Below, one piece after another: positions 55,932-64,000 of a DNA stretch of 64,000 nucleotides. The notes beneath the pieces were generated by a model. The model had not been told where the DNA came from and searched no databases. It was given only the letters and a program-made list of their open reading frames with translations. Numbering within the stretch: the stretch's first letter is position 1; every line of letters begins with the position of its first letter. Made by a program: the position numbers and the translations under genes. Source of the stretch: Bradyrhizobium septentrionale (GTDB lineage: Bacteria; Pseudomonadota; Alphaproteobacteria; Rhizobiales; Xanthobacteraceae); assembly GCF_011516645.4 (NCBI RefSeq), contig NZ_CP088285.1, positions 9,380,501 through 9,444,500 of the forward strand, in the 5' to 3' direction.

Positions 55932-56333
55932 ATGACGATTTCGCGGGCAGAGGTGATCACATCGGTCGAGCGGCGGCGTCGGTGGTCACAGGATGAGAAG
56001 GAACGGCTAGTTGCAGCATCGTTCGAGCCCGGAGCCACTGTTTCCGAGGTGGCTCGCATGGCCGGCCTTCATGTGAGCCAGCTGTTCAGGTGGCGCAAAG
56101 AGCTTTGCAAGCACGGTGAAACGAGTGTAGCGCCGTTGGTGCCGGTCGAGATTGGGCCGTCTGTGCCGCCGCGGGATGTGGCCGAAGCGCCATTGACGAC
56201 GGCGCCGGCGCGTCGACGGAGGAGCCAGGGCATCATCGAGATTGATCTCGGTAGCGGACACCGCATCCGGGTCGACGGTGACGTTGATGGAGACGCGCTG
56301 CGGCGAGTTCTCGATGCCCTGGTGCGCCGATGA
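55932..56333 (+). CDS. tnpA: IS66 TnpA-like accessory protein (helix-turn-helix)
   Basis: 133 aa. The N-terminal [20 protein letters not shown] followed by [20 protein letters not shown] is the helix-turn-helix region of IS66 orf1 (IS3/IS911 Orf_A-like). A GGAG site lies a few bases before the ATG. The stop overlaps the tnpB start by 4 bp (ATGA), giving coupled translation. TnpA helps transposition; it is not the DDE enzyme. Confidence 0.9.
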   Translation: MTISRAEVITSVERRRRWSQDEKERLVAASFEPGATVSEVARMAGLHVSQLFRWRKELCKHGETSVAPLVPVEIGPSVPPRDVAEAPLTTAPARRRRSQGIIEIDLGSGHRIRVDGDVDGDALRRVLDALVRR

Positions 56334-56677
56334 TCCCGGTTCCGACAGGCGCGCGAGTGTGGCTCGCGACAGGCTACACGGATATGCGCAGAGGCTTTCC
56401 GTCGTTGGCACTCCAAGTGCAGGAGGTGTTGCGCAAAGACCCGCTCAGCGGTCATCTGTTCGTCTTCCGCGGTCGCCGCAGCGATCTTGTGAAGATGATC
56501 TGGCACGATGGCCAGGGAGCATGCTTGTTTACCAAAAGACTCGAGAGAGGAAGGTTCATCTGGCCATCGGTTGCCGGTGAATCGGTAACGATCTCTCCGG
56601 CGCAATTGAGCTATCTGTTGTCCGGGATCGATTGGCGCAACCCTCAAGAAACCCAGCGTCCGACGCGGGTCGGTTAG
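56330..56677 (+). CDS. tnpB: IS66 TnpB accessory protein
   Basis: 115 aa matching the compact TnpB (orf2) of IS66: [40 protein letters not shown] and the tail [16 protein letters not shown]. TnpB is needed with TnpA for full transposition in IS66 members. Its start overlaps the tnpA stop; the transposase gene begins 47 bp after its stop. Confidence 0.92.
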   Translation: MIPVPTGARVWLATGYTDMRRGFPSLALQVQEVLRKDPLSGHLFVFRGRRSDLVKMIWHDGQGACLFTKRLERGRFIWPSVAGESVTISPAQLSYLLSGIDWRNPQETQRPTRVG

Positions 56678-56724
56678 TCGTTTTGCAGGTTTGAATCTGC
56701 TGCTTGATCTGATTCAATGGCTTC

Positions 56725-58377
56725 GTGATATCAAAGCCGGACGATCTTCCATCGGACCTTGTCAGTGCCCTGGCGGCGCTGCAGGCCGAGCGTGAGGCGC
56801 GGCTGCGAGCTGAGGCGATGGCTGCCAGCGCGCAGGCGGAGCTGTCGAACAACGAGGCGCTGGTCGCGCATCTCGAGCTGCGGATCGAGAAGCTCAAACG
56901 CGAACTGTACGGGCAGCGCTCCGAGCGCACGGCGCGGCTGCTCGAGCAGTTGGAACTGGAGCTCGAAGACCTCGTCGCCACGGCGAGCGAGGATGAGCTT
57001 GCGGCGCAGGCCGCAGCGGCGAAGACGCAGAACGTCCGCCCCTTCACGCGCAAGCGGCCGGTGCGCAAGCCTTGGCCGGACGACATCGAACACGAGCGCG
57101 TCGTCATTGACGCTCCGACGAGCTGCGCCTGCTGCGGCGGATCGCGGCTGGCGAAGGTCGGCGAGGATGTGACCAAGACGCTGGAGGAGATCCCGCGTCG
57201 CTTCAAGGTCATCGAGACAGTGCGCGAGAAGTTCACCTGCCGCGATTGCGAGAAGATCAGCCAGCCGCCTGCGCCGTTCCATGCCACGCCGCGCGGCTTC
57301 ATCGGCCCACAATTGCTGGCGACGATCCTGTTCGACAAGTTCGGCATGCATATCCCGCTCAACCGCCAGAGTGCGCGCTTTAAGGCCGAGAGGATCGATT
57401 TGCCGCTGTCGACGCTGGCCGACCAGGTCGGCCACGGGACCTTCGCCGTCATGCCACTCTTCCACTTGATCGAACGCCATGTGCTCGCTGCTGAGCGCCT
57501 TCATGGCGATGACACCACCATCCGTATCCTGGCGAAGGGCAAGTGCACGACCGGGCGGATCTGGACTTATGTGCGGGATGACCGGCCCTTTGCCGGGCCT
57601 GCGCCGCCGGCGGCGGTCTATTACGCCTCGAGCGACCGACGAGGCGAGCATCCGCAGAAGCATCTGGCCGCCTTCGCCGGCATCCTGCAAGCCGATTGCT
57701 ACAACGGCTTCGAGCCGCTGTTCGACCCGCAGAAGAAGGTGCTGCCGATTACGCCGGCGTTTTGCTTCGCCCATGCGCGGCGGGGCTTCTTCGAGCTGGC
57801 TGACATCGAGAAGAATGCCCGGGAAGGCAAGAGAGGTAAACCGGTCTCTCCGATCGCGCTGGAGGCGGTCAGGCGCCTGGATGTGTTGTTCGAGATCGAG
57901 CGCGCCATTAACGGCTGCGGCGCCGAAGAGCGGCGCGCCGTGCGCCAGGAAAAGAGCAAGCCGCTCCTCGGGGACATGCACGCCTGGTTGCTGCGTGAGC
58001 GCGAAACCCTCTCTCGCTCCTCCGAGGTCCTGAAGCCTATGAATTACATGCTCAGGCGCTGGGACGACTTCGCCCGCTTCCTCGACGATGGCAGGATCTG
58101 CTTGACCAACAATTGTGCTGAGCGCGCATTGAGAGGCATCGCCTTGGGAAGGCGCAACTGGACCTTCGCCGGCAGCCAGCGTGGTGCCGACCGTGCCGCC
58201 ATCATGCTGACGATGATCACGACCTGTCGTCTCAACGACGTCGATCCGAAAGCCTGGCTCGCCGACGTCCTCGCCCGTATCGCCGATCTTCCCGCATCGC
58301 GTCTGCACGAATTGCTGCCCTGGGAATGGAAGCTCCTGCGCCAAGCCGACAAGCCCGCCGATCAGCAGGCCGCCTGA
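56725..58377 (+). CDS. tnpC: IS66 transposase TnpC (DDE)
   Basis: 550 aa from a GTG at 56725. Coiled-coil-like N-terminus (ERTARLLEQLELELEDLV), then an IS66 zinc-finger region with CACCGG and CRDC, and the catalytic domain. DDE residues visible: D262/D263 in HGDDTTI, D324 in LQADCYNGF, E466 in NNCAERALRG. Length and order match intact IS66 transposases, so the element could still be active. The C-terminus ends in a polar LRQADKPADQQAA tail. Confidence 0.93.
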   Translation: MISKPDDLPSDLVSALAALQAEREARLRAEAMAASAQAELSNNEALVAHLELRIEKLKRELYGQRSERTARLLEQLELELEDLVATASEDELAAQAAAAKTQNVRPFTRKRPVRKPWPDDIEHERVVIDAPTSCACCGGSRLAKVGEDVTKTLEEIPRRFKVIETVREKFTCRDCEKISQPPAPFHATPRGFIGPQLLATILFDKFGMHIPLNRQSARFKAERIDLPLSTLADQVGHGTFAVMPLFHLIERHVLAAERLHGDDTTIRILAKGKCTTGRIWTYVRDDRPFAGPAPPAAVYYASSDRRGEHPQKHLAAFAGILQADCYNGFEPLFDPQKKVLPITPAFCFAHARRGFFELADIEKNAREGKRGKPVSPIALEAVRRLDVLFEIERAINGCGAEERRAVRQEKSKPLLGDMHAWLLRERETLSRSSEVLKPMNYMLRRWDDFARFLDDGRICLTNNCAERALRGIALGRRNWTFAGSQRGADRAAIMLTMITTCRLNDVDPKAWLADVLARIADLPASRLHELLPWEWKLLRQADKPADQQAA

Positions 58378-58455
58378 CCTTCACGCAAACGCCATCATAG
58401 AGCTCGCCGTACCCGCGCGCATGCGTCCATCACGCGGTCCTCGTCGTATGCGTAC

Positions 58456-58463
58456 CCTGATCC
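58456..58463. repeat. Target-site duplication of IS66 element, right copy (CCTGATCC)
   Basis: Identical to 55846-55853. The host gene continues directly behind it. Confidence 0.9.
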
Positions 58464-58816
58464 TCGATGCCTGCCGCAACAATCCGATGGCGCCACAGGT
58501 GGCATCCGCAGGTCCGAGCCGCGGCATCGAGGCCGGCTCCGGCCTCGCCGCCCCCGCCTCGCTCGGATCGGGCTCGACGCTCGGCGCCGGCACACTGATC
58601 GCGTTTGCGACCGCGCCGGGCCAGGTTGCGCTCGACGGCGAAGGCGCCAACAGCCCGTTCTCAGCGGCACTGTCGCGCCATGTCGGCACGCCCGGCCTCG
58701 AGGTGCAGCAGATGCTGACCCGTGTCCGTGCCGAGGTCGTCGCCGCGACCAAGGGCAAGCAGGTGCCGTGGTCGAACTCCTCGCTGCTCGGCGAGGTCTA
58801 TCTGGCGGAGAAGTGA
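58464..58816 (+). pseudogene. 3' part of the TPR/caspase-like gene
   Basis: Carries the catalytic-cysteine segment LDACRNNP (Cys is residue 468 of the rebuilt protein) and the rest of the C14 domain up to the normal stop at 58816. Joined to 54461-55853 it gives 1746 nt, exactly 582 codons including stop. On its own it lacks a natural start. An ATG inside the element's right end at 58448 is in frame and could initiate a 122-residue fragment lacking the catalytic His, which would not be a working protease. Confidence 0.9.
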
Positions 58817-58834
58817 CGAGTGATCGCTAACGCG

Positions 58835-59953
58835 TCATTTGCCCCACACCTCGTTGGCGACCTCGACCGCGAGCCGCAGCTTGGCCCACTGCTCCTCCTC
58901 GGAGAGGATGTTGCCCTCCTCGGTCGAGGCGAAGCCGCATTGCGGCGACAGCGCGAGCTGCTCGATCGGGGCAAACTTCGATGCCTCCTCCAGCCGCCGC
59001 TTGATGTCGTCCTTCTTCTCGAGCTCGCCGAACTTGGAGGTGATGACGCCGACCACCACGACCTTGTTGCCCTTGGGCAGGAAGCGCAGCGGCTCGAAGC
59101 CGCCGGCACGGTCGGAATCGTATTCGAGGAAATAGCCGTCGTAATTGGTGCCGGCGAGCATGGTCTCGGCGACCGGCTCGTAGCCGCCCGAGGAGATCCA
59201 GGTCGAACGGAAATTGCCGCGGCAGACATGCGTGGTGATCACCATGTCGGACGGACGATCGGCGATCGCGTAATTGATGACGCGGGCGTAGATCTCCTGC
59301 AGGCCGTCGGGATTGTCGCCGCGGTCGCGCGACTTCTGCAGTTCCTCCTGCGAGCACAGATAGGCCCACACCGTGTCGTCGAATTGCAGGTAACGGCAGC
59401 CGGCGTCGTAGAACGCTTTCACCGCCTTGCGATAGGTCTTGCCGAGGTCCTGATAGAATTCCTCGAGGTCCGGATAGACCTCCTTCGAGATCAGCTTGCG
59501 GCCGCCTCGGAAATGCAGCACCGCCGGCGACGGGATCGTCATCTTCGGCGTGACATGCGCCTGGTCGGCGTACTTCTTCAGGAACCTGAAGTGATCGAGC
59601 ATCGGGTGATGATCGGAGAAGTCGAGCTTGCCCATCACCCTGATGGCGTCGTGCCGGGTCTGCACGCCCGCGAACTGGATGCCCATGTCGGGATGGAACA
59701 GCTCGCAACCGGTCAGGTGGCTGAGGAAATCGAAGTGCCACCACGAGCGGCGGAACTCTCCGTCGGTCGCAAGCTTCAGGCCCACCGAAGCCTGCTTGTG
59801 CACGACCTTCTCGATTTCCATGTCCTCGACCTTGCGCAGCTCCTCGGCCGAAATCTCGCCCTTCTCCAATCTGGCGCGGGCTTCCTTGATCTTCGGCGGC
59901 CGCAACAGGCTGCCGACCTCGTCGGCGCGGAACGGAGGCTTGGTTCGCTGCAT
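58835..59953 (-). CDS. Cobalamin-independent methionine synthase C-terminal-domain-like protein (MetE-C family)
   Basis: 372-aa single-domain relative of MetE's catalytic half. Visible segments: RADEVGSLLRPP at the start, ATDGEFRRSWWHFDFL, QFDDTVWAYL, the Zn-binding TTHVCRGNFR (His, Cys) and SPQCGFASTEEGN (Cys). The full MetE N-terminal domain is missing, so methyl donor and acceptor may differ from 5-methyl-THF and homocysteine; similar short proteins occur near B12- and sulfur-related genes. The ATG at 59953 follows a GGGAG site. It is 18 bp from the end of the convergent caspase gene and 31 bp downstream of livF, same direction. Confidence 0.85.
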   Translation of the reverse strand: MQRTKPPFRADEVGSLLRPPKIKEARARLEKGEISAEELRKVEDMEIEKVVHKQASVGLKLATDGEFRRSWWHFDFLSHLTGCELFHPDMGIQFAGVQTRHDAIRVMGKLDFSDHHPMLDHFRFLKKYADQAHVTPKMTIPSPAVLHFRGGRKLISKEVYPDLEEFYQDLGKTYRKAVKAFYDAGCRYLQFDDTVWAYLCSQEELQKSRDRGDNPDGLQEIYARVINYAIADRPSDMVITTHVCRGNFRSTWISSGGYEPVAETMLAGTNYDGYFLEYDSDRAGGFEPLRFLPKGNKVVVVGVITSKFGELEKKDDIKRRLEEASKFAPIEQLALSPQCGFASTEEGNILSEEEQWAKLRLAVEVANEVWGK

Positions 59954-59984
59954 GGTCAACTCCCGAACGTTTCTAATGTGCGTT

Positions 59985-60701
59985 CTAATGTGCCTTGGCC
60001 CCGGAGACGCCGAGGTGGCGCTCGAGGACGGAGGGATCGGCTTTCAACGCACTGCTTGCGGCATCGTGCACGATCATGCCGCGTTCCAATATCACAACGC
60101 GGTCGGCGAGCCCGAGAATCTTTTGTGCATTCTGCTCGACGATGATCGAGCAGATGCCGCCGGCGCGCGTGATGGTTCCGATCGCCTTTAACAATTCCTC
60201 AACGATGATCGGCGCGAGGCCTTCGGTCGGCTCGTCGAGCAGCAGCACCTTCGGATTCAAGGTCAGCGCGCGGCCGATCGCCAGCATCTGCTGCTCGCCG
60301 CCGGACAGCTGGTTGCCGAAATTGCCGCGCCGCTCTTTCAGCCGCGGAAACATCTCGTACACCCGCTCGACCGTCCACGGCCCGGGCTGCGCCACCGCGG
60401 TCATGTTCTCTTCCACCGTCAGCGAGCGGAAGATATTGCGCTCCTGCGGCACCCAGCCGATCCCGGCGCGGGCGCGCTGGTCGGGCCGCATCGCGGTGAT
60501 GTCGTGGCCTGCCAGCGCGACGCTGCCACTGAGGCGCCTGACGATGCCGACGATCGAATTGATCAGCGTGGTCTTGCCGGTGCCGTTGCGGCCGAGCAGC
60601 GCGAGCACTTGGCCCTCGGCAAGCGAAAGCGACATATCGGGCAGCACCACCGCCTCGCCGTATCCGGCGCGCAAGCCCTTGATGGAGAGCAGGTCAGACA
60701 T
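59985..60701 (-). CDS. livF: Branched-chain amino-acid-type ABC transporter ATPase LivF
   Basis: 238-aa ATPase. Walker A LLGRNGTGKTTL, Q-loop region VPQERNIFRSLTVEEN, signature LSGGEQQM, Walker B VLLLDEPTEGLAP and H-like switch IIVEQN. The 'ERNIF' Q-loop and the short length mark the LivF branch. Start set at 60701, overlapping the livG 3' end by 8 bp. Last transporter gene of the leftward cassette livH-livM-livG-livF. Confidence 0.93.
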   Translation of the reverse strand: MSDLLSIKGLRAGYGEAVVLPDMSLSLAEGQVLALLGRNGTGKTTLINSIVGIVRRLSGSVALAGHDITAMRPDQRARAGIGWVPQERNIFRSLTVEENMTAVAQPGPWTVERVYEMFPRLKERRGNFGNQLSGGEQQMLAIGRALTLNPKVLLLDEPTEGLAPIIVEELLKAIGTITRAGGICSIIVEQNAQKILGLADRVVILERGMIVHDAASSALKADPSVLERHLGVSGAKAH

Positions 60702-61446
60702 CGGCCGCCTCGCCGAGATAGACCGCCCTGACCTGCGGATCGCGCGCCACCTCGTCGGGCGCGCCCTCGGTGAGCAGGCCGCCATTGACCAGCACCGAGA
60801 TGCGGTCGGCGAAGGAGAACACCAGGTCCATGTCGTGCTCGATCAGGAGCACGGTGACGTCGCGCGGCAGCGCCGCGACCGCCGCCAGGATATCGTGGCG
60901 CTCGCTCTCGGGCACGCCGGCCGCGGGCTCGTCGAGCAGCAAGACCCGCGGCTTCGCGGCGATCGCGACCGCGATCTCGAGCAGCCGTTGCTTGCCATAG
61001 GGCAGCGTCGAGGTGAACTCGGTCATCACGTCGAGCAGATGGAAGCGCGACAATATCTCGGCGATCTCGGCGTTGACGTCGTGGCGCGTTCCCATCCGCC
61101 GCCACCAGTCGCCACCGCGGCCCATCCGTTCCGAGACCGCAAGCCCGATGGTCTCGAGCGGGCTCAGGTCGGCATAGAGCTGGTTGATCTGGAAGGTGCG
61201 CGACAGTCCGCGCAGCACCCGCTTGTGCACGGAGAGGCCGGTGATGTCGCTACCTTCGAGCAGGATGCGTCCGCTGTTCGGCGTCAGCACCCCGGTAAGC
61301 TGATTGATGACGGTGGTTTTGCCTGCACCGTTCGGTCCGATCAGCGCGTGGCGGGCACCCTGCATCACCTGCAGCGAGAGATCGCGGGTGACGCGAAGGC
61401 CGCCGAAGGATTTTTCCAGGCTGCGGGTTTCCAGCGCGATCGTCAT
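60694..61446 (-). CDS. livG: Branched-chain amino-acid-type ABC transporter ATPase LivG
   Basis: 250-aa ATPase with Walker A IGPNGAGKTTV, the LivG-typical RTFQINQLYADLSPLE Q-loop, and Walker B VLLLDEPAAGVPESE. The ABC signature position reads LPYGKQRL rather than the usual LSxGxQxxL; this variant is common in LivG. H-switch IEHDMDLV is intact. Overlaps livM by 4 bp upstream and livF by 8 bp downstream. Confidence 0.93.
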   Translation of the reverse strand: MTIALETRSLEKSFGGLRVTRDLSLQVMQGARHALIGPNGAGKTTVINQLTGVLTPNSGRILLEGSDITGLSVHKRVLRGLSRTFQINQLYADLSPLETIGLAVSERMGRGGDWWRRMGTRHDVNAEIAEILSRFHLLDVMTEFTSTLPYGKQRLLEIAVAIAAKPRVLLLDEPAAGVPESERHDILAAVAALPRDVTVLLIEHDMDLVFSFADRISVLVNGGLLTEGAPDEVARDPQVRAVYLGEAADV

Positions 61447-62474
61447 GACGCATCGCTCTCCGGCACGGCGACAGCTGCCTTGCGGCCGGCGAGCTGGCGG
61501 ATGATCAGGTTCGGCATGAACAGCACCCAGCGGTGGATGCGCGCGCGGCCGACCAGCACGATGACGACCAACACGAGGCCGATCCAGAACAGCCAGTATT
61601 GCGGGGTGAGGGTCTGAAACAGCTCCTGCAGCATCTTGAACACGACGGCGCCGATCAGCCCGCCATAGAGATAGCCGGTGCCGCCGATCACGAGCACCAG
61701 CATCAGGTCGGCGGAGCGCTCGAAGGAAAACACGTCGAGCGAGGCGAGCGCCGTGGTCTGGGTGAACAGCGCACCGGCGATCCCGGCATAAAATGCGGCG
61801 AGCGTGTAGACCCCGATCAGGCGGCGGTTGACCGGCACGCCGATCGCGGCGGCACGCAGCGGATTGTTCCGGATCGCGCGCAGCGACAGGCCGAACGGCG
61901 AATACACCACGCGGCGGGCAAACAGGAACAGGATGAACAGCACGATCAGCGAGTAGAAGAACCCGGTCTTGCCGAACATGTCGAAGCTGAACAGCCCGAG
62001 GATCGGCTGCATCTCGATGCCCTGCAGGCCATCGGTGCCGCCGGTGATGTTGGAGAAGCGTTCGGCGAGCGCTTCGAGCAGCAGCGCGATGCCGAGCGTC
62101 ACCATCAGCCGCGTCAGGTCGACGCCGCGGATGACGAGGAAGCTGGTCAGGAAGCCGAGCACAGCCGCAACGAGACCGGCGACGACCAGCGCAATGACGG
62201 GTTCGTTGACGATGCCATGCAGCGCCAGCAGCCCGGCTGAGTAGGCGCCAACGCCGAAGAACGCCGCGTGGCCGAGCGAGACGATGCCGGCGTAACCGAG
62301 GATCAGGTCGAGCGACAACGCGAACAGGCCGAGCCGCACGATGTCGGTCATGATCAGATAGCGCGACGGGAACAGGAAGGCGCAGGCGAGCGTCAGCACC
62401 CAGAAGGCGACCTCGCTGATCCGCCAGCGCGCGCTGGCCATCGCGTGAGTGGAGACGTCGGACAGCGCGGTCAT
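61443..62474 (-). CDS. livM: Branched-chain amino-acid-type ABC transporter permease LivM
   Basis: 343-aa membrane permease, about 10 helices. The LivM/LivH family loop reads ADIVRLGLFALSLDLILGYAG near the N-terminus, followed by GHAAFFGVGAYSAGLLAL and RAIRNNPLRAAAIGVPVNRR. The C-terminal part is hydrophobic with a positively charged tail. The start is 7 bp downstream of the livH stop. Works with LivH in the channel. Confidence 0.92.
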   Translation of the reverse strand: MTALSDVSTHAMASARWRISEVAFWVLTLACAFLFPSRYLIMTDIVRLGLFALSLDLILGYAGIVSLGHAAFFGVGAYSAGLLALHGIVNEPVIALVVAGLVAAVLGFLTSFLVIRGVDLTRLMVTLGIALLLEALAERFSNITGGTDGLQGIEMQPILGLFSFDMFGKTGFFYSLIVLFILFLFARRVVYSPFGLSLRAIRNNPLRAAAIGVPVNRRLIGVYTLAAFYAGIAGALFTQTTALASLDVFSFERSADLMLVLVIGGTGYLYGGLIGAVVFKMLQELFQTLTPQYWLFWIGLVLVVIVLVGRARIHRWVLFMPNLIIRQLAGRKAAVAVPESDAS

Positions 62475-62481
62475 GCCACCC

Positions 62482-63351
62482 TCACCGCGCCGCGGTGCGG
62501 CCGAACAGGCCGTTGGGACGCCAGAGCAGGATCACGATCATCACCGTGTAGATCACGAAGGGTCCGACCTTGGGCACGTAATATTTGCCGGCGACGTCGG
62601 CGATGCCGAGCAGCAGCGAAGCCAGGAACGGCCCGGTGATCGAGGAGGAGCCGCCAACGGTCACGACGATCAGGAAATAGATCATGAATTTCAGCGGGAA
62701 GTACGGATCGAGCCCGAGGATCTCCGCGCTCAGCGCGCCGCCGAGGCCGGCGAGACCGCAGCCGAAGGCGAAGGTGAAGGCGAACACCTGCGGCACGTTG
62801 ATACCGAGCCCGATCGCGGCGCGCGGATCGTCGACCGCGGCGCGCAGCCGGCTGCCGAACCGCGTCTTCGCGAGGATCAGCTGCAGCGCCAGCGTGAGCA
62901 GGCCGCAAATCACGACGATCATCAGCCGGTAGCGGCCGATGCCGACGCCGAACAGATCGATCTGGCCTTCCAGCGCTGCCGGCAGCTTGATGAAGACCCG
63001 CGACGATCCCATGATGTAGTCGACCGCGGCGACCGACATGAAGACGAGACCGATCGAGAACAGCACCTGGTCGAGATGGCTGCGGGCATAGAGATGGCGG
63101 TACAGCGTGCGCTCCAGCGCGATGCCAATCACCGCGCTTCCGACGAAGGCGAGCGGCAGGCCTGCGAAGAACGGCCAGCCGGAATTGTTGACCAGCACGG
63201 CACAGATATAGCCGCCGGCCATGGCGAAGGCGCCGTGCGCGAGATTGACGAAGTTCATCAGCCCGAGCGTCACCGCCAGCCCGCAGGCGAGCACGAACAG
63301 CAACATGCCGTAGGCGACGCCATCGAACAGGTTGGTGAGGATAGAGGCCAT
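62482..63351 (-). CDS. livH: Branched-chain amino-acid-type ABC transporter permease LivH
   Basis: 289-aa membrane permease with about eight helices. Signature GVAYGMLLFVLACGLAVTLG at the N-terminus, then NFVNLAHGAFAMAGGYICA and RAAVDDPRAAIGLGINVPQV (the family's EAA-like cytoplasmic loop). First permease gene after the binding-protein gene, separated from it by a 186-bp spacer holding an intergenic repeat. Confidence 0.92.
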   Translation of the reverse strand: MASILTNLFDGVAYGMLLFVLACGLAVTLGLMNFVNLAHGAFAMAGGYICAVLVNNSGWPFFAGLPLAFVGSAVIGIALERTLYRHLYARSHLDQVLFSIGLVFMSVAAVDYIMGSSRVFIKLPAALEGQIDLFGVGIGRYRLMIVVICGLLTLALQLILAKTRFGSRLRAAVDDPRAAIGLGINVPQVFAFTFAFGCGLAGLGGALSAEILGLDPYFPLKFMIYFLIVVTVGGSSSITGPFLASLLLGIADVAGKYYVPKVGPFVIYTVMIVILLWRPNGLFGRTAAR

Positions 63352-63405
63352 CGGGTCAGCTCAGCCGTGAGGGCGCAGAACTACACGTCGAACATCAACT
63401 CATTG

Positions 63406-63493
63406 TCATGGCCGGGCTTGTCCCGGCCATCCACGTCTTCCTGCTCGCCGGGAAGAAAGACATGGATGCCCGGCACAAGGCCGGGCATGACGT
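63406..63493. repeat. Intergenic palindromic repeat, GTCATGGCCGGG...GCCGGGCATGAC family
   Basis: Begins TCATGGCCGGGCTTGTCCCG. Inner perfect hairpins: GGCCGGG-cttg-TCCCGGCC near 63410-63428 and ATGCCCGGC (63466-63474) / GCCGGGCAT (63480-63488). It lies between the binding-protein gene and livH, where a hairpin could reduce downstream expression relative to the binding protein (inference). Confidence 0.75.
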
Positions 63494-63537
63494 GGTGAGG
63501 GCGGAGCGCACGCCGCGGAATGGTGTCGCTGGCGACG

Positions 63538-64000
63538 CTATTTCTTCGTCTTGCCGGAATCCTTGACGGCCTCGAAGGTTGCGAACTCGACGTTGTAGAG
63601 CTCGCCGTCGACCTTCTCGACCTTGCGGATATAGATGTTCTGCACGATGTCGCGGGTTTCCGGATCAATCGAGATCGGGCCGCGCGGGCTCTCCCACTTC
63701 ATGCCCTTCATCGCCTCGATCAGCTTGTCGCCGTCGGTCGCACCATTGGTCTTCTTCAGCGCCTCGTAGATCAGATGGATGCCGTCATAGCCGCTGACCG
63801 CCATGAAGCCAGGTCGGTTGCCGTATGCCTTCTTGTAGGCGGCGACGAAGTCCTTGTTCATCGCCGACGGATGCGCCGCCGAATAGAGATGCGCGGTCAC
63901 CGCGCCGAGCGCGGCATCGCCCATATTGTTGAGCAAATCGTCGTCCATCACGTCGCCGGGGCCGATCACCTTGATGCCGCTCTTGTCGAGCCCGCGCTCG
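63538..64000 (-). CDS. ABC transporter substrate-binding protein, C-terminal part (cut by right edge)
   Basis: The last 153 codons of a Peripla_BP_6 family protein. The visible part includes HLYSAAHPSAMNKDFVAAYK, SGYDGIHLIYEALKKTNGAT and the C-terminal RKVEKVDGELYNVEFATFE, all typical of LivJ/AmiC-like binding proteins. The frame is open through the window edge (upstream residues ERGLDKSGIKVIG). It precedes livH in the same direction, so it is almost certainly the cassette's binding protein. Confidence 0.9.
   Translation of the reverse strand, partial: ERGLDKSGIKVIGPGDVMDDDLLNNMGDAALGAVTAHLYSAAHPSAMNKDFVAAYKKAYGNRPGFMAVSGYDGIHLIYEALKKTNGATDGDKLIEAMKGMKWESPRGPISIDPETRDIVQNIYIRKVEKVDGELYNVEFATFEAVKDSGKTKK

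Larger units (their letters stand above)
55854..58455 (+). mobile_element. IS66-family insertion sequence, 2602 bp
   Basis: Bounded by the 8-bp direct repeats and by imperfect terminal inverted repeats: the left end reads GTATCCCTCCATTGAGGGCC and the right end, reversed, GTACGCATACGACGAGGACC (12 of 20 positions match). Carries the three-gene tnpA-tnpB-tnpC set typical of IS66, all reading rightward and all apparently intact. The TSD and the exact frame repair on removal show a single, fairly young insertion event. Confidence 0.92.

Overview
This is high-GC alphaproteobacterial chromosomal DNA, most likely from Bradyrhizobium or a close relative in the Nitrobacteraceae. That judgement rests on protein content (a complete high-affinity branched-chain amino-acid-type ABC cassette, a rhizobial-type LPS core locus, cytochrome c', form II CoxL-like protein) and on several families of palindromic intergenic repeats that I remember as common in that group. 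No rRNA, tRNA, CRISPR array or prophage was recognised. About 50 genes are called; both window edges cut a gene.

Layout. 0-11.6 kb is mixed housekeeping: an MlaE-like lipid-transport permease (cut by the left edge), an enolase-superfamily epimerase convergent with an MFS transporter, three hypothetical proteins, a threonine/serine dehydratase, an overlapping glycosyltransferase / LpxH-like phosphoesterase pair, thiD, a stand-alone Lrp effector-domain protein, a di-haem cytochrome c, a CHRD protein and cytochrome c'. 11.7-17.1 kb holds an orphan form II CoxL-type molybdenum hydroxylase subunit and a PAS-GGDEF-EAL protein.

17-38 kb is a surface-polysaccharide region: murJ, a DegT aminotransferase with a Gfo/Idh oxidoreductase, mannose-1-P guanylyltransferase, a YbhN-like membrane protein, a WecA/WbpL-like initiating sugar-phosphate transferase, a WbpV-like reductase/epimerase, a WbuB-like glycosyltransferase, a WbpM-like dehydratase, an O-antigen ligase, hldE, hldD, waaF, an LpcC-like core glycosyltransferase, galE and an MsbA-like exporter. 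Together these can make heptose-containing core, start an O-antigen on undecaprenyl phosphate with an N-acetyl-amino sugar, and ligate it to core. An LpxO-like lipid A hydroxylase gene lies further on at 43.5 kb.

38-49 kb holds a dipeptidase, a fumarylacetoacetate-hydrolase-family enzyme, two small exported proteins, malic enzyme, and a substrate-binding protein / flavoprotein dehydrogenase / IclR regulator set. 48.7-49.65 kb is a gene-free block made of at least four repeat families. One is a 455-bp element whose core folds into a 16-bp perfect stem enclosing further hairpins.

49.7-54.3 kb holds a 50-residue hypothetical gene and the SAM-cycle genes ahcY and metK, followed by a protein joining an HTH-like N-terminus to a class I methyltransferase. 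At 54.5-58.8 kb a TPR/caspase-like (peptidase C14) gene is split by a 2.6-kb IS66-family element. The 8-bp target duplication is intact, and removing the element with one copy restores an exact 581-codon frame with the His/Cys dyad. 58.8-64 kb holds a MetE-C-like methyltransferase and a livFGMH cassette with its binding protein, cut by the right edge.
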